Numbered from the stretch's first letter, positions 1 through 10,843 are shown. The stretch is DNA of 64,000 bases from Marivita lacus (GCF_014637725.1 NZ_BMFC01000001.1:808632-872631); one strand, 5' to 3'. Translations and numbers: made by a program. The notes: a model not told the origin generated them from the sequence alone.

Positions 1-395
1 TGAATCTGCTGATGGATTTGCAGCGCGATTTCGGCCTGAGCTATGTGTTCGTCAGCCATGACCTGAGCGTGGTTCGGCATATCTCCAACCGGGTCGCGGT
101 CATGTATCTGGGGCGCATTGTCGAAGACGCCCCGCGCGACCAGCTGTTTGCCGATCCCAAGCATCCCTACACACGCGTGCTGATTGACGCTGCGCCAAAG
201 CCTGATCCGTCCACGCGCCGCGCGATAAGGCTGGAGGTGGGCGATCCGCCCAACCCTGCCGATCCACCGGCTGGATGCGGGTTTCATCCACGGTGTCCCC
301 TTGCTGTTGACCACTGCCGCAAGGAGGCACCGGAGCTTCGCCGCGTCGCCGAACGTCGTGTGGCCTGTCACCTTGTTTCGGAGCCGTTCGGATGA
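1..395 (+). CDS. Peptide/opine ABC transporter ATP-binding subunit, C-terminal part (5' end outside window)
   Basis: This is the C-terminal part of an OppF/DppF-type ATPase that powers uptake of peptides or related solutes at the inner face of the membrane. The reading frame is open through the left edge (codons from base 3). It begins after the Walker B region and shows the H-loop (VSHDLSVVRHI) followed by the family's oligopeptide C-terminal extension, with HPYTRVL and the cysteine pattern GCGFHPRCPLA...C...VACH. That extension is typical of the dipeptide/oligopeptide subfamily and in some members binds an Fe-S cluster. Its stop overlaps the ATG of the first permease (ATGA), so the two are translationally coupled. 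The signature and Walker A motifs lie outside the window, so completeness cannot be judged. Confidence 0.93.
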   Translation, partial: NLLMDLQRDFGLSYVFVSHDLSVVRHISNRVAVMYLGRIVEDAPRDQLFADPKHPYTRVLIDAAPKPDPSTRRAIRLEVGDPPNPADPPAGCGFHPRCPLAVDHCRKEAPELRRVAERRVACHLVSEPFG

Positions 396-1324
396 TCTGG
401 CTCCTGACCAAGACGCTGCGGGCCATCACCACCCTTTGGTTGGTGGTCACGTTTGTCTTTTTCGTACTGCGCCTGTCGGGTGATCCGACGCTGGTTCTGC
501 TGCCCGACGATATCGACGAGGCGACGCGAGACTTCTATCGTCAGCTCTGGGGGCTCGACCGGCCCATCATGGTCCAATACTGGAGCTATCTCGGTGCGCT
601 GCTTCAGGGTGATTTCGGGATCTCGTTCCGCAACAATCTGGACGCGTTTCAACTGGTCTGGGACCGGGTGCCAAAAACCGCGCTGCTGACCGGGACCGCG
701 CTTTTGATCTCGTTGGCCATCGGCATCCCGCTGGGCATCATTGCCGCCCTGTACCGGGACAGTTGGATCGACCGGGTCGTGATGGCGGTGTCGGTCTTTG
801 GGTTTTCCATGCCGAACTTCTTTCTCGGCATCCTTCTGATCCTCGTCTTTTCATTGAACCTGCGGGTGCTGCCGTCCTCCGGGTCCGGCACTTGGGCGCA
901 TCTGATCATGCCTGCCGCGACCCTCGGGATCAGCTTCGCTGCGCAATTTGCGCGCTACACGCGGTCTTCGATGATCGACGTCCTGAACAAATCCTACATG
1001 CGCACCGCCCGCTCCAAAGGTGCGGGGCCACTGCGTCGGGTGAACCTGCATGCGTTGCCCAATGCCGCGATTCCAGTGGTGACCATCCTTGGCTTCAAGG
1101 TTGGTGAATTGCTGGGCGGAGCGGTGATCACCGAAACAGTTTTCGCGTGGCCCGGCATCGGACGGCTTTTGACCAGCAGCGTCGCGGCGCGCGATCTTGC
1201 GGTGGTTCAGTGCATCATGATCCTGCTCGCCTTCACGATGGTTGTGGCCAATATGCTGACCGATCTGGCCTATGGCTGGCTTGATCCAAGAGTGCGCGTC
1301 GGCGCAAAGGCAGGTGCCCGATGA
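392..1324 (+). CDS. ABC transporter permease, DppB/GsiC type
   Basis: This 310-residue inner-membrane protein belongs to the binding-protein-dependent transport permease family. An N-terminal membrane anchor (about residues 8-28) is followed by the periplasmic segment with GLDRPI and GDFGIS, which is characteristic of DppB proteins. The membrane domain then spans about residues 95-300. The cytoplasmic EAA loop is visible near residues 203-228 (RTARSKGAG followed by ALPNA), where the ATPase docks. Start and stop overlap the neighbours by 4 bp (ATGA), so it forms one operon with the ATPase and the second permease. The substrate cannot be read from the permease alone. Confidence 0.95.
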   Translation: MIWLLTKTLRAITTLWLVVTFVFFVLRLSGDPTLVLLPDDIDEATRDFYRQLWGLDRPIMVQYWSYLGALLQGDFGISFRNNLDAFQLVWDRVPKTALLTGTALLISLAIGIPLGIIAALYRDSWIDRVVMAVSVFGFSMPNFFLGILLILVFSLNLRVLPSSGSGTWAHLIMPAATLGISFAAQFARYTRSSMIDVLNKSYMRTARSKGAGPLRRVNLHALPNAAIPVVTILGFKVGELLGGAVITETVFAWPGIGRLLTSSVAARDLAVVQCIMILLAFTMVVANMLTDLAYGWLDPRVRVGAKAGAR

Positions 1325-2202
1325 CTGCGACCAGCCTTGTACATGGTCGCAGGTTCAGCCTGATCCGGCGGCTTTCGAACACTCCGGTTACTGTGCTGCT
1401 CGCTGGCGGGTTCATGGCGCTGATGCTGTTCGTGATGGTTTTTGCGCAGGTTGTGCAGCCCTACGCCTTTGACCACATCGATCTGCTGAACCGCATGGCC
1501 CCACCCGTGCCGCTGGAAGGCAGCACCTGGATACATCCGGCAGGCACCGACACCCTGGGCCGCGACCTGTTCTCACGGCTTCTGGTCGGAACGCAAACCT
1601 CGATGCTTCTCGCGCTTTTGGGCACATGTCTTGGGGCTGTGCTGGGCGTGGCGCTTGGCTTTCTGGCGGCGCACAAGGGGGGGATCTGGGACGAAGGGAT
1701 CATGGGTCTGGTTGATTTTCAGGCCGCCATGCCGTGGTTCATCATCGCCTTGGCCATCCTTGCCTTTCTGGGGAATTCGATGGTGATCTTCATCGCCATC
1801 ATGGCGCTGTATGGCTGGGAGACCTATGCCCGGATCACGCGTGGTCTTGTGCTGTCTGCGCGCGAACAGGGCTACGCCCTTGCGGTGCGTGGCCTGGGCG
1901 CGCGACCCAGCTGGATTTATCTGCGTCACATCCTGCCCAATATCGCAGGTCCCTTGCTGGTGCAGCTGACGGTCAATTTCCCGTCGACCATCCTTTTCGA
2001 GACATCGCTGTCCTTCCTCGGCCTTGGTATCCGTCCGCCGATGACATCGCTGGGCCAGATGCTGGGCGAGGGGCGTGACTATCTGATCAACGCCTGGTGG
2101 CTGGCCGTTGTGCCCGGCCTGACCATCTTTTTCATCACGCTGAGCATGTCGATCCTGGGCGATTGGCTGCGCGGCAAGCTCGATCCGTCTTTGGAGGACT
2201 GA
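1321..2202 (+). CDS. ABC transporter permease, DppC type
   Basis: This 293-residue second permease forms a heterodimeric pore with the preceding protein. It has the N-terminal transmembrane segment of the OppC/DppC N family (about residues 25-50), then the motif HPAGTDTLGRDLFSRLL, which is diagnostic for DppC-type subunits. The membrane domain follows, with an EAA loop near residues 175-205 (REQGYALAVRGLGA, HILPN). The ATG overlaps the previous stop by 4 bp. The next gene starts 1 base after its stop, so the downstream enzymes are probably co-transcribed and act on the imported solute. Confidence 0.95.
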   Translation: MTATSLVHGRRFSLIRRLSNTPVTVLLAGGFMALMLFVMVFAQVVQPYAFDHIDLLNRMAPPVPLEGSTWIHPAGTDTLGRDLFSRLLVGTQTSMLLALLGTCLGAVLGVALGFLAAHKGGIWDEGIMGLVDFQAAMPWFIIALAILAFLGNSMVIFIAIMALYGWETYARITRGLVLSAREQGYALAVRGLGARPSWIYLRHILPNIAGPLLVQLTVNFPSTILFETSLSFLGLGIRPPMTSLGQMLGEGRDYLINAWWLAVVPGLTIFFITLSMSILGDWLRGKLDPSLED

Positions 2203-2203
2203 C

Positions 2204-3127
2204 ATGACCCATATCATTTCGACCGGGTTCAATACCGGCATGGCCGATGGTGACCTGAGCCGTTTGGACCGACGGCTGGCGCATATGGTCGATATCGGCT
2301 GCACCGGCGCCGAGATCACCGCTGTCGGGCTGGACGCGGTGGTGGATTGTCGGCTGATCCCGGAACGCGTGGCAGAGGTGCGCGAGATCCTGTCCCGCTA
2401 TGATCTGGCCTATTCGATGCATGCCCCCATCGCCATCAACCTTATGGACGAGGCCCATGCCGATATCATGTCGCTTGCTGCGACTGTATCGATGGAACTG
2501 GCCGCCGAGATCGGGGCCAAGGCTGTCGTTCTGCATCCCGGTCGGGTACACCCGCAGACTTGGGTTGATCGGAAATCCGCGCTTTATGCCTTTGAATTGG
2601 ATCAACTTGGCCCGGTCGCTGACCGCGCCGCAGCGCTGGGTGTGCAGATCGCCTACGAGAACATCTCGCCCAATCCGCGGGTGATTGCGGGACAGGAAAC
2701 GTCCTATTCGCTCGATCCGCGCTTCTTGGCTGAACAACTTGCGCGGCTCGATCATGACGCCGTGATCGCCTGTCTGGACATCAGCCACGCGCAACAGGGC
2801 GCGGGGCTTTGGGGGTTCGACATGCTGGAGGCTTGCATCGCGCTTGGCCCCTGGATCGGGCATATCCATTTTTCCGACAGCACCGGGCTGCCCGCGAGTT
2901 TTCCCACCGGAAGCCGAAATGAGCAGCATTTCTTTGGAACGGGCGATATGCACGCTCCCAAAGGGTACGGGCGTGTCGATTTCGATGCACTGGCCGCAGC
3001 CCTTCCCGTGCGCCCCGGCACCCGTGTTGTCATCGAGATCAAGACGAACTTCATCGCGCATGCAGAAGCGCAGACGCTTTCTGATGCCAAGGCCTTTGCG
3101 GACGCGGTGAACGGAGCACAGTCATGA
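2204..3127 (+). CDS. Sugar phosphate isomerase/epimerase-like TIM-barrel protein
   Basis: This 307-residue protein of the AP endonuclease 2/xylose-isomerase-like TIM-barrel superfamily probably isomerises or epimerises a sugar or sugar-derived compound using a divalent metal. Signs of the fold are the N-terminal strand with ISTGFNT, the VVLHPG segment after about residue 108, YENISPNP near residue 149 (candidate metal ligand Glu), CLDISHA near residue 190 and the late segment GHIHFSDS. The length is normal for the family. It is embedded in the ABC operon, 1 base after permease 2, and its stop overlaps the next start (ATGA). The superfamily call is firm, but the substrate is unknown. Confidence 0.82.
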   Translation: MTHIISTGFNTGMADGDLSRLDRRLAHMVDIGCTGAEITAVGLDAVVDCRLIPERVAEVREILSRYDLAYSMHAPIAINLMDEAHADIMSLAATVSMELAAEIGAKAVVLHPGRVHPQTWVDRKSALYAFELDQLGPVADRAAALGVQIAYENISPNPRVIAGQETSYSLDPRFLAEQLARLDHDAVIACLDISHAQQGAGLWGFDMLEACIALGPWIGHIHFSDSTGLPASFPTGSRNEQHFFGTGDMHAPKGYGRVDFDALAAALPVRPGTRVVIEIKTNFIAHAEAQTLSDAKAFADAVNGAQS

Positions 3128-4566
3128 AACAGGTGGATCGGGTCGTCATCATCGTCTTCGACGGGTTGCGACCAGACATGATCGCGGGCCGGATGCCCAA
3201 CCTCGAGGCCTTCGCGAACCGGGGCCTGTGGTTCCGCGAGGCGCGATCGGTCTTCCCATCGATGACCCGCGTGGCGACAACTTCGTTTGCCACAGGGCAA
3301 TGGCCGGGCGTGCACGGGATCGTCAACAACGCCTTTCACATGCCGAACGTCGTACAGGGCGCGCCTCTGGACACGTCGAATTTCGATCACCTGTCGCAGT
3401 TGAAGGCAGCCGAGGGGCAAGTTGTGACGAGCGTCAGCCTCGGCCACGCGCTTGCCGCACAGGGTTTGCGCATGGGGGCGGTGCATGCCGGGTCAGCAGG
3501 ATCGTCCTACCTGGTGAACCATGATGTCGCGGAACATGGGCACTGGACGTTTTCCATTCACGGAGAAGCTTCGACGAAGACACCTGAGGCGGCGCGCCGT
3601 GCGATTGCGTCCCTTGGCCCGCTGCCTGCGCAGGATGTGCCGAAATTCGACACGATCGACTATGCGCGGCGCGCGTTTCTCGACATGGCCCTGACCAAGG
3701 ATGGCCCTGAGGTTGCGCTGCTGTGGTTGCCGGAGCCCGACACGACCTGGCATCACTACGGGCTTGGGTCGGAACAATCGCTCGCTGTCATGCTCGCCGC
3801 CGACAGGGTCTTCGGCGATATCCTGGATGCCATTGACGGTATGGAAGGCCGCACGGCGGTCATCGCCATGTCCGATCATGGCCAGATCACGACAACCAGC
3901 CAGACCGATATCACGGGCGAAATGCAAGCCGATGGATTGCCCGCCAGTCACCGACCCGATGCCACCCACCGCCTTGCGCTGACCCGTGGCAACATGGGCG
4001 AATTGCGTAGCCTCGATGGGGATATGGGCTTGGTCTCGGCGGCGTGTGACTGGCTGATGTCTCGCGAGGACATCGGCATGGTCTTCGCCAAAGAAACCCT
4101 TGCAGGCAGTTTGCCGGGTACGTTTCCCATGTCGCTGGTCCACCACGGACATCAGCGCAGCCCCGACCTGTTTTTCCTGATGCGGTCCTCGGATGACGCT
4201 GATCCGTGGGGATTGCCGGGGCAGGGCGGTCTGATCGCGGGCGTGGACGTTGGGGGTGGGATGCATGGCGGGCTGAACCGACACGAGATGAACACGACGC
4301 TTGTGATCGGGACACCGGATGGACGGACAGGCATGGATACCAAACCTGTGGGCCTGGTAGATATCGCCCCAACCGTGGCTGCGCTGCTCGGAGTGGACAT
4401 GCCATCATCCGGTGCAGCCTTGGCGGTTCATGAACCATGCCAAAGCGGCATTGAACATGAAACCTTCCGTGAGAGCCGTGGCGCGTTCTGCCAAGAGCTG
4501 CACAGGAACAAGGTCAACGGTCGCGTCTACCTCGACTATGGGGGGCGGGTACCGGCGGGCGCGTAG
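3124..4566 (+). CDS. Alkaline-phosphatase-superfamily phosphodiesterase/nucleotide pyrophosphatase-like hydrolase
   Basis: This 480-residue enzyme belongs to the type I phosphodiesterase/nucleotide pyrophosphatase branch of the alkaline phosphatase superfamily. Likely two-metal ligands are visible: the N-terminal Asp in VVIIVFDGLRPD, the candidate nucleophile Thr in FPSMTRVATTSFATG, LPEPDTTWHH, the MSDHG pair and a late His in MHGGLNRHE. These enzymes hydrolyse phosphate mono- or diesters, and some members cleave phosphonoacetate or sulfate esters. No signal peptide is seen, so it is probably cytoplasmic and acts on an imported compound. It is the last gene of the ABC operon (4 bp overlap with the TIM-barrel gene). 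The specific substrate is not inferable. Confidence 0.85.
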   Translation: MKQVDRVVIIVFDGLRPDMIAGRMPNLEAFANRGLWFREARSVFPSMTRVATTSFATGQWPGVHGIVNNAFHMPNVVQGAPLDTSNFDHLSQLKAAEGQVVTSVSLGHALAAQGLRMGAVHAGSAGSSYLVNHDVAEHGHWTFSIHGEASTKTPEAARRAIASLGPLPAQDVPKFDTIDYARRAFLDMALTKDGPEVALLWLPEPDTTWHHYGLGSEQSLAVMLAADRVFGDILDAIDGMEGRTAVIAMSDHGQITTTSQTDITGEMQADGLPASHRPDATHRLALTRGNMGELRSLDGDMGLVSAACDWLMSREDIGMVFAKETLAGSLPGTFPMSLVHHGHQRSPDLFFLMRSSDDADPWGLPGQGGLIAGVDVGGGMHGGLNRHEMNTTLVIGTPDGRTGMDTKPVGLVDIAPTVAALLGVDMPSSGAALAVHEPCQSGIEHETFRESRGAFCQELHRNKVNGRVYLDYGGRVPAGA

Positions 4567-4675
4567 CAGGGCTAGTCCACTGTGGTTGCAAATTCAGCGG
4601 GTCACAGGGTCTGCGGCCATCCAGCGACATGGCGTTACCCCTCTGTTGGACTGGATTGGCCGGGCATCAACTTCG

Positions 4676-7600
4676 CTACGATTGCAGCGGTTTGACCACC
4701 AGTTCGCCCTCTTCCCGTGCTTTCATCGCAAGCGCGGCGGCATGTGCGCCGGCTGCTGTGGTGAAGTACGGGATCTTGTCATAGAGCGCGACCGAGCGGA
4801 TTTCCCGGCTGTCTTCGACTGCGGCAGCGCTTTCGGTCGTATTCATGACCAGATCGATCCCGCCATCCTTCATCACGTCCACAATGTTCGGGCGGCCTTC
4901 ATAGACCTTCTTGGTGATCTCACAATCTATGCCATGTTCAGACAGGAATTTCGCGGTTCCCGAAGTTGCCACGATGGTGAACCCCAGTTCAACCAGAATG
5001 CGGGCCGTTTCGGCCAACTGATCCGTCTTGTCGGAATTCTTGATCGAGAAGAACACATTACCCGATGACGGCAAGTGGTTTCCCGCACCCATCTGTGCCT
5101 TGAGGAAGGCGCGCGGGAAGGAGCGATCCCAGCCCATGACTTCGCCGGTGGACCGCATTTCGGGCCCGAGGATCGTATCCACACCTGGAAAGCGGGCGAA
5201 GGGAAGGACGGCCTCCTTGACCGAGAACCACGGCATCATCGGGTCCGCGAGAGTCATCGGGTCCGCAAGCGGCAAAACCGTGTCGTAGTCCGCGTTCTCG
5301 GGATAAGGATCGCGGATCGGAAAGTTGGTCAGCGGTTCGCCCGCCATCACCCGCGCCGCGATAGACGCAATGGCCGAGTCCGTCGCCTTGGCGACAAAGG
5401 GCACGGTGCGAGATGCGCGCGGGTTCACTTCGATCAGGTAAATCTCGCCATCCTTGATCGCGAACTGGACGTTCATCAGGCCAACGACGTTCAACGCTAG
5501 CGCGAGAGCTTCGGTCTGGCGGTTGATCTCTTCAAGGATATCGTCAGACAGCGAATAAGGCGGAAGCGAACAGGCGCTGTCACCGGAGTGCACGCCGGCT
5601 TCCTCGATATGTTGCATGATGCCGGCCACGTGGACACGCGTGCCATCACAGAGCGCATCGACGTCAAGTTCGATGGCGCCGGACAGGTAGCTGTCGAGCA
5701 GGACCGGACTATCACCCGAGACCACAACAGCCTCGTTGATATAGCGTTCAAGATGCCCCATGTCCCGGACGATTTCCATCGCACGACCGCCAAGAACGTA
5801 GGACGGACGGATGACCAGTGGGAAACCGATGTCTTCGGCGATGGCCATGGCCTGTGCGCCGGTCGATGCAATGCCGTTATGCGGCTGTTTCAGCCCCAGT
5901 TTCGTCACAAGTGCCTGAAAACGCTCGCGATCTTCTGCAAGATCGATTGCATCCGGTGTGGTGCCGAGGATCGGAATTCCCTCGGCCTCAAGCGCGCGGG
6001 CAAGCTTGAGCGGGGTCTGACCACCGAACTGGACGATCACGCCATGCAGCGTTCCGTTCTCTTGTTCGACCCGCAGAATTTCGAGCACATGCTCGAATGT
6101 CAGGGGTTCGAAATACAGGCGGTCGGAAGTGTCATAATCGGTTGAAACGGTTTCCGGGTTGCAGTTGACCATGATCGTTTCGTAGCCGACCTCGGTGAGG
6201 GCGAAGCAGGCGTGGCAGCAGCAATAGTCGAACTCGATCCCTTGGCCGATCCGGTTGGGGCCACCGCCCAGAATGACGACCTTCTTTCTGTCACTGGGCC
6301 GTGCCTCGCATTCTACTTCGCCCATCATCGGGGCTTCGTAGGTCGAATACATGTACGGCGTCTGCGCTTCGAATTCCGCAGCACATGTGTCGATGCGCTT
6401 GAAGCTGGCTTTCACGTTCAGGTTCAGACGACGGGCACGCACCTGCTTTTCCGTTGTGCCGGTCAGTGTTGCAAGCCGCGCATCGGTAAAGCCCAGCATC
6501 TTGAGCGCGCGCATGCCCGCCTCGTCGGCAGGCAGGCCGCTTGCGCGCACCTCGTCTTCGGTTTCCACGATCTCTCGGATGCGCGCGAGGAACCAGGGAT
6601 CGTACATGGTTGTCGCGTGAATGTCGTCATCGGACAGGCCGTGACGCATGGCCTGCGCGATCGTGCGCATCCGGTCCGGGGTCTGTTGGCTGATCGCCTT
6701 GATGACGGCGGATTTCTCGGGAGCTCCTTCGATGTGAACCTCATCGAACCCGGTGAGGCCGGATTCCATCGAGGCCAACGCCTTTTGCAGCGACTCGTGA
6801 ATGGTCCGGCCAATCGCCATCGCCTCGCCCACCGATTTCATCGCCGTCGTCAGGTGGGGTTCGGAGCCAGGGAATTTCTCGAAGGCGAATTTGGGGATCT
6901 TGGTGACCACGTAGTCGATGGTCGGCTCAAACGACGCGGGCGTCACCTTGGTGATGTCATTGTCCAGCTCGTCGAGAGTGTAGCCAACGGCCAGCTTGGC
7001 CGCGATCTTGGCAATCGGGAAACCGGTCGCCTTGGACGCCAGTGCGGAGGACCGGCTGACCCGCGGGTTCATTTCGATCACGACCATGCGCCCGTCCTGC
7101 GGGTTGATGGCCCATTGGACGTTCGATCCGCCTGTTTCGACGCCGATCTCGCGCAGCACGGCGATCGAACCGTTGCGCATGATCTGGTATTCCTTGTCGG
7201 TCAGCGTCAGGGCAGGTGCGACAGTAATGGAATCGCCGGTGTGCACGCCCATCGGATCGACGTTTTCGATGGCGCAGACGATGATGGCGTTGTCGGCGCT
7301 GTCGCGGACGACTTCCATCTCGAATTCTTTCCAACCCAGCAGTGATTCATCAATCAGGATCTGATTTACCGGAGAGGCGTCCATGCCGGACCGGCAGAAA
7401 TGGACAAAATCCTCGCGGTTATACGCTACGCCACCGCCTGTGCCACCGAGGGTGAAGGCAGGCCGGATGATGGCAGGCAGGCCGATTTGCTCCAACTCTG
7501 CGAGGGCCATGGCAACGCCTGCGTCAAGATCGGGCTTGCCATTGGCCTTCTTCGGTGCAGTGATGATTGTCGCCTTCGGGTTTTCCAGCCCGATGCGATC

Positions 7601-8008
7601 CATCGCTTCACGGAACAGCTTGCGGTCTTCGGCCATCTCGATGGCCTCCCGCTTGGCGCCGATCATCTCGACGCCGAATTTTTTGAGGACGCCCATCTCT
7701 TCAAGCGCGAGGGACGTGTTCAGCCCGGTCTGGCCGCCCATCGTCGGAAGCAACGCGTCGGGGCGTTCCTGTTCGATGATCTTCGCGACGATCTCGGGCG
7801 TGATCGGTTCGATATAGGTGGCGTCGGCCAGTCCGGGATCGGTCATGATCGTCGCAGGATTGGAATTCACGAGGATGACACGGTAGCCTTCTTCGCGCAG
7901 AGCCTTGCAGGCCTGTGCGCCAGAGTAGTCGAATTCGCAAGCCTGGCCGATAACGATGGGCCCTGCTCCGATGATCATGATTGACTTGATATCGGTACGT
8001 TTGGGCAT
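4676..8008 (-). CDS. carB: Carbamoyl-phosphate synthase large subunit
   Basis: CarB combines bicarbonate, ammonia delivered by CarA and two ATP into carbamoyl phosphate for pyrimidine and arginine synthesis. The 1110-residue protein is full length. It has two homologous ATP-grasp halves: the first begins [22 protein letters not shown], and the second begins near residue 575 with [18 protein letters not shown]-terminal methylglyoxal-synthase-like allosteric domain follows (about residues 970-1110). ATP-grasp motifs such as [20 protein letters not shown] and [20 protein letters not shown] are intact. The ATG is preceded by a good ribosome site (AGGTG). carA is not adjacent in the window. It converges on the ABC operon and diverges from aspS. 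Confidence 0.98.
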   Translation of the reverse strand: MPKRTDIKSIMIIGAGPIVIGQACEFDYSGAQACKALREEGYRVILVNSNPATIMTDPGLADATYIEPITPEIVAKIIEQERPDALLPTMGGQTGLNTSLALEEMGVLKKFGVEMIGAKREAIEMAEDRKLFREAMDRIGLENPKATIITAPKKANGKPDLDAGVAMALAELEQIGLPAIIRPAFTLGGTGGGVAYNREDFVHFCRSGMDASPVNQILIDESLLGWKEFEMEVVRDSADNAIIVCAIENVDPMGVHTGDSITVAPALTLTDKEYQIMRNGSIAVLREIGVETGGSNVQWAINPQDGRMVVIEMNPRVSRSSALASKATGFPIAKIAAKLAVGYTLDELDNDITKVTPASFEPTIDYVVTKIPKFAFEKFPGSEPHLTTAMKSVGEAMAIGRTIHESLQKALASMESGLTGFDEVHIEGAPEKSAVIKAISQQTPDRMRTIAQAMRHGLSDDDIHATTMYDPWFLARIREIVETEDEVRASGLPADEAGMRALKMLGFTDARLATLTGTTEKQVRARRLNLNVKASFKRIDTCAAEFEAQTPYMYSTYEAPMMGEVECEARPSDRKKVVILGGGPNRIGQGIEFDYCCCHACFALTEVGYETIMVNCNPETVSTDYDTSDRLYFEPLTFEHVLEILRVEQENGTLHGVIVQFGGQTPLKLARALEAEGIPILGTTPDAIDLAEDRERFQALVTKLGLKQPHNGIASTGAQAMAIAEDIGFPLVIRPSYVLGGRAMEIVRDMGHLERYINEAVVVSGDSPVLLDSYLSGAIELDVDALCDGTRVHVAGIMQHIEEAGVHSGDSACSLPPYSLSDDILEEINRQTEALALALNVVGLMNVQFAIKDGEIYLIEVNPRASRTVPFVAKATDSAIASIAARVMAGEPLTNFPIRDPYPENADYDTVLPLADPMTLADPMMPWFSVKEAVLPFARFPGVDTILGPEMRSTGEVMGWDRSFPRAFLKAQMGAGNHLPSSGNVFFSIKNSDKTDQLAETARILVELGFTIVATSGTAKFLSEHGIDCEITKKVYEGRPNIVDVMKDGGIDLVMNTTESAAAVEDSREIRSVALYDKIPYFTTAAGAHAAALAMKAREEGELVVKPLQS

Positions 8009-8304
8009 TGGGTCACCTCGTTTCGCGCGGATCCGTGCCGGGTGCTGTCCCGGCGGGCAAATTCCAGCGGGTTATAGACATGCGCGGGTGACGTTCAAGC
8101 CTATTGAAGCCCTGTTTTTTCCGCAGCGTTCATTTGAACCAGTGGTGTTCCGCCCAATCACGATTTGCGGTCGCCATTCTTCTGCTGGCCAGTTCACATT
8201 AGCCACGCATGACGTGCCGATTCCCACGCTATGGCTGGACTTTTGCGGCAACCTGCATCATTGAGCCGGGCGACTTGAAACCTATACAGAATTGGGAATC
8301 CGAC
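8009..8304. promoter_or_regulatory. Divergent carB/aspS intergenic region
   Basis: This interval of about 300 bp separates the divergent carB and aspS starts and must hold both promoters. I see no confident -35/-10 pair and no rho-independent attenuator. The open frame continues upstream of aspS to base 8209, but the added residues do not look like AspS and lack a suitable ribosome site. Confidence 0.4.
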
Positions 8305-10083
8305 ATGCACGCCTTTCGCAGCCACACTTGCGCCGATCTGACCAAGGCCGATGTTGGCCAGACCGTCCGCCTGTCTGGCTGGGTGCACCGCATCCGGGAC
8401 CATGGCGGTGTGCTGTTCATCGACCTGCGTGACCATTACGGCGTCACACAGCTTTTGTGCGATTCGGACAGCCCGGTGTTTTCGGATGTGGAAAAACTCC
8501 GCTCTGAATGGTGTATCCGTATCGACGGTGAAGTTAAGGCGCGTGATGCGAGCCTTGTGAACCCGAAGCTGCCCACAGGTGAGGTCGAGGTCTTCATCCG
8601 TGACATGGAAGTCCTGGGTGCCGCGGAAGAATTGCCGTTGATCGTGTTCGGCGATCAGGAATACCCTGAGGAAACACGCCTGCGCTACCGCTTCCTCGAC
8701 CTGCGCCGCGAGGCGATGCAGCGCAACATGACGCTGCGCTCGGATGTGGTGTCGTCGATCCGCAAACGAATGTGGGCGCAGAATTTCCGCGAGTTTCAGA
8801 CGCCTATCATCACCGCCTCAAGCCCGGAAGGCGCGCGCGATTTCCTTGTTCCGAGCCGACTGCATCCCGGCAAGTTCTATGCGCTGCCGCAGGCGCCGCA
8901 GCAGTTCAAGCAGCTCATCATGGTCAGTGGCTTTGACAAGTATTTCCAGATCGCGCCCTGCTTTCGCGACGAAGACCCGCGCGCCGACCGGTCGCCGACG
9001 GATTTCTACCAGCTGGACCTGGAAATGTCCTTTGTCAGCCAGCAGGACATTTTCGACACGATCCAGCCCGTCATGCAGGGCGTGTTCGAAGAATTCGGCG
9101 GCGGTCGCAAGGTGGATTCCGTCTGGCCGCAAATCTCGTATCGCGATGCGGCGCTTTGGTATGGCACCGACAAGCCTGACCTTCGTAACCCGATCAAGAT
9201 GGAAGTCGTGTCCGATCATTTCCGTGATTCCGGCTTTGCGATCTTCGCGAAACTGCTGGAACAGGACGGCACTGAAATCCGCGCGATCCCGGCCCCCGGT
9301 GGTGGCAGCCGGAAATTCTGTGACCGAATGAATGCCTTTGCCCAGAAAGATGGTCTGCCCGGCATGGGGTATATCTTCTGGCGCGACGGCGATGATGGCA
9401 TGGAGGCTGCCGGGCCGCTGGCCAAGAATATCGGTCCGGAACGTACCGAGGCGATCCGCCTGCAGCTTGGCCTTGGGGTCGGGGATGCCGCGTTCTTCCT
9501 TGGTGGCAAGCCGTCAAACTTTGAAGCGGTCGCGGGTCGCGCCCGCGTCGTGATCGGCAATGAGCTTGGTCTGACTGAACAGGACCGGTTCGCCTTTGCG
9601 TGGATCGTCGATTTCCCGATGTACGAAGCAGATGAGGAAAGCGGCAAGGTCGATTTCAGCCACAACCCGTTCTCCATGCCGCAAGGCGGTATGGATGTGC
9701 TCAAGGGCGATCCGCTTGATGTTCTGGGCTATCAGTACGATCTTGCCTGCAACGGCTACGAGCTGGTTTCGGGTGCGATCCGGAACCACAAGCCCGAGAT
9801 CATGTTCAAGGCGTTCGAACTGGCCGGATATGGCGAAGAAGAAGTGCGCAAGCGGTTCGGTGGCATGGTCAACGCGTTCCGTTTTGGCGCTCCGCCCCAC
9901 GGCGGATGTGCAGCGGGCATCGACCGGATGGTCATGTTGCTGGCCGATACGGCGAATATCCGTGAGGTCATCATGTTCCCGATGAACCAGCGCGCCGAAG
10001 ACCTCATGATGAACGCGCCGTCGGATGCGACCAGCGATCAGCTCATGGAGCTGGGTCTGCGTGTGCTTCCAAAAGAAAATTGA
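8305..10083 (+). CDS. aspS: Aspartyl-tRNA synthetase
   Basis: This class II aminoacyl-tRNA synthetase charges tRNA-Asp (in many alphaproteobacteria also tRNA-Asn). The protein begins [12 protein letters not shown] and is 592 residues, the usual bacterial length. It has an N-terminal OB anticodon-binding domain ([23 protein letters not shown]). Catalytic motif 2 is [19 protein letters not shown], followed by the bacterial GAD insertion domain. Motif 3 is [16 protein letters not shown] chose the ATG at 8305 because homology begins there, although the frame is open 32 codons further upstream. A strong terminator follows the stop. Confidence 0.97.
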   Translation: MHAFRSHTCADLTKADVGQTVRLSGWVHRIRDHGGVLFIDLRDHYGVTQLLCDSDSPVFSDVEKLRSEWCIRIDGEVKARDASLVNPKLPTGEVEVFIRDMEVLGAAEELPLIVFGDQEYPEETRLRYRFLDLRREAMQRNMTLRSDVVSSIRKRMWAQNFREFQTPIITASSPEGARDFLVPSRLHPGKFYALPQAPQQFKQLIMVSGFDKYFQIAPCFRDEDPRADRSPTDFYQLDLEMSFVSQQDIFDTIQPVMQGVFEEFGGGRKVDSVWPQISYRDAALWYGTDKPDLRNPIKMEVVSDHFRDSGFAIFAKLLEQDGTEIRAIPAPGGGSRKFCDRMNAFAQKDGLPGMGYIFWRDGDDGMEAAGPLAKNIGPERTEAIRLQLGLGVGDAAFFLGGKPSNFEAVAGRARVVIGNELGLTEQDRFAFAWIVDFPMYEADEESGKVDFSHNPFSMPQGGMDVLKGDPLDVLGYQYDLACNGYELVSGAIRNHKPEIMFKAFELAGYGEEEVRKRFGGMVNAFRFGAPPHGGCAAGIDRMVMLLADTANIREVIMFPMNQRAEDLMMNAPSDATSDQLMELGLRVLPKEN

Positions 10084-10093
10084 TCGTCGAAGC

Positions 10094-10125
10094 AAAAGGC
10101 CGCTCTGACCAGAGCGGCCTTTTTC
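10094..10125 (+). terminator. Rho-independent terminator after aspS
   Basis: A perfect 10 bp stem, AGGCCGCTCT (10097-10106) with AGAGCGGCCT (10111-10120), closes a 4-base loop and is followed by a T run. An A run precedes it, so it can terminate both aspS and the convergent response-regulator gene that ends at 10127. Confidence 0.9.
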
Positions 10126-10126
10126 C

Positions 10127-10843
10127 TTACATCGCGATGGCATCCTGCACCCGCAATTGAACTAATCCTGCCAACCGGGACACAGGGCCAATCGTCGGTG
10201 CGCCCTGTGAATGCGCAAGTGCAAGGTCTGAAGCCGCGTGTTCGAGTGCCGCATCTTCGGCCGTCAGGGCAACGCCCCGTACGAAGGATGTGACGTAGCC
10301 GATGGCCCGCGCATCGACTGGCTTGCCCAAGATTTCAGCGACATAGGCCATGTCCTCTCGGAACGCGACAAGATCGGGTTGGATCGTGTCGCTGCGTATG
10401 GGGCGTAGGCCGCTTGGCCGGGCACCAAGTGGCAGTTGCTGCAGGATCGCGTTCTGAAACGTGCCGAGATTTGCCACCGGCTTGGCCAGAAACCCGTCTG
10501 CGCCGGCGGCATAGGCGAGGTCTTCGGCAAAGGGATCGCCACTGCAGGCGAGGATCACGCCGACCCGTGGCACGGCATTGCGCATTTCGTCTATCAGTTC
10601 GGCACCGTTGCCATCCGGCAGGCCCATATCGACGATTACCACTGAGGGTCGATAGACCTGCAGATGACGCCGCGCAGATTTCAGGCAATCGGCTCGCCTG
10701 AGGCGTGCGCCGCTGTGCAGGCACATCAGGCGAAGCGCGTCACAGGCATACAGGCTGTCTTCGACCGCAAGGACGGTCAGCCCAAGCAGCGGTCGTGTCG
10801 TTGTTGGTCGCTGCAGGTGGTTCAATGCGTCATCATCAATCAT
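10127..10843 (-). CDS. Orphan response regulator (REC domain plus unassigned C-terminal region)
   Basis: The protein is about 238 residues and begins MIDDDALNHLQ. A receiver domain covers roughly residues 20-140, with acidic residues in LAVEDS, the phospho-acceptor Asp in VIVDMGLPDGNG and the conserved Lys in GFLAKPV. The C-terminal hundred residues are helical and match no output domain that I recognise. There is no helix-turn-helix or GGDEF motif. I prefer the ATG at 10843 because GGAGGG lies just upstream; a GTG at 10867 in the same frame would add eight residues. No histidine kinase is adjacent. It may pass the signal through protein contact. Confidence 0.8.
   Translation of the reverse strand: MIDDDALNHLQRPTTTRPLLGLTVLAVEDSLYACDALRLMCLHSGARLRRADCLKSARRHLQVYRPSVVIVDMGLPDGNGAELIDEMRNAVPRVGVILACSGDPFAEDLAYAAGADGFLAKPVANLGTFQNAILQQLPLGARPSGLRPIRSDTIQPDLVAFREDMAYVAEILGKPVDARAIGYVTSFVRGVALTAEDAALEHAASDLALAHSQGAPTIGPVSRLAGLVQLRVQDAIAM

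Noticed and set aside
6212-7345. Plus-strand open frame of 377 codons
   Set aside because: It is antisense to carB, which is unambiguous; the translation has shadow composition.
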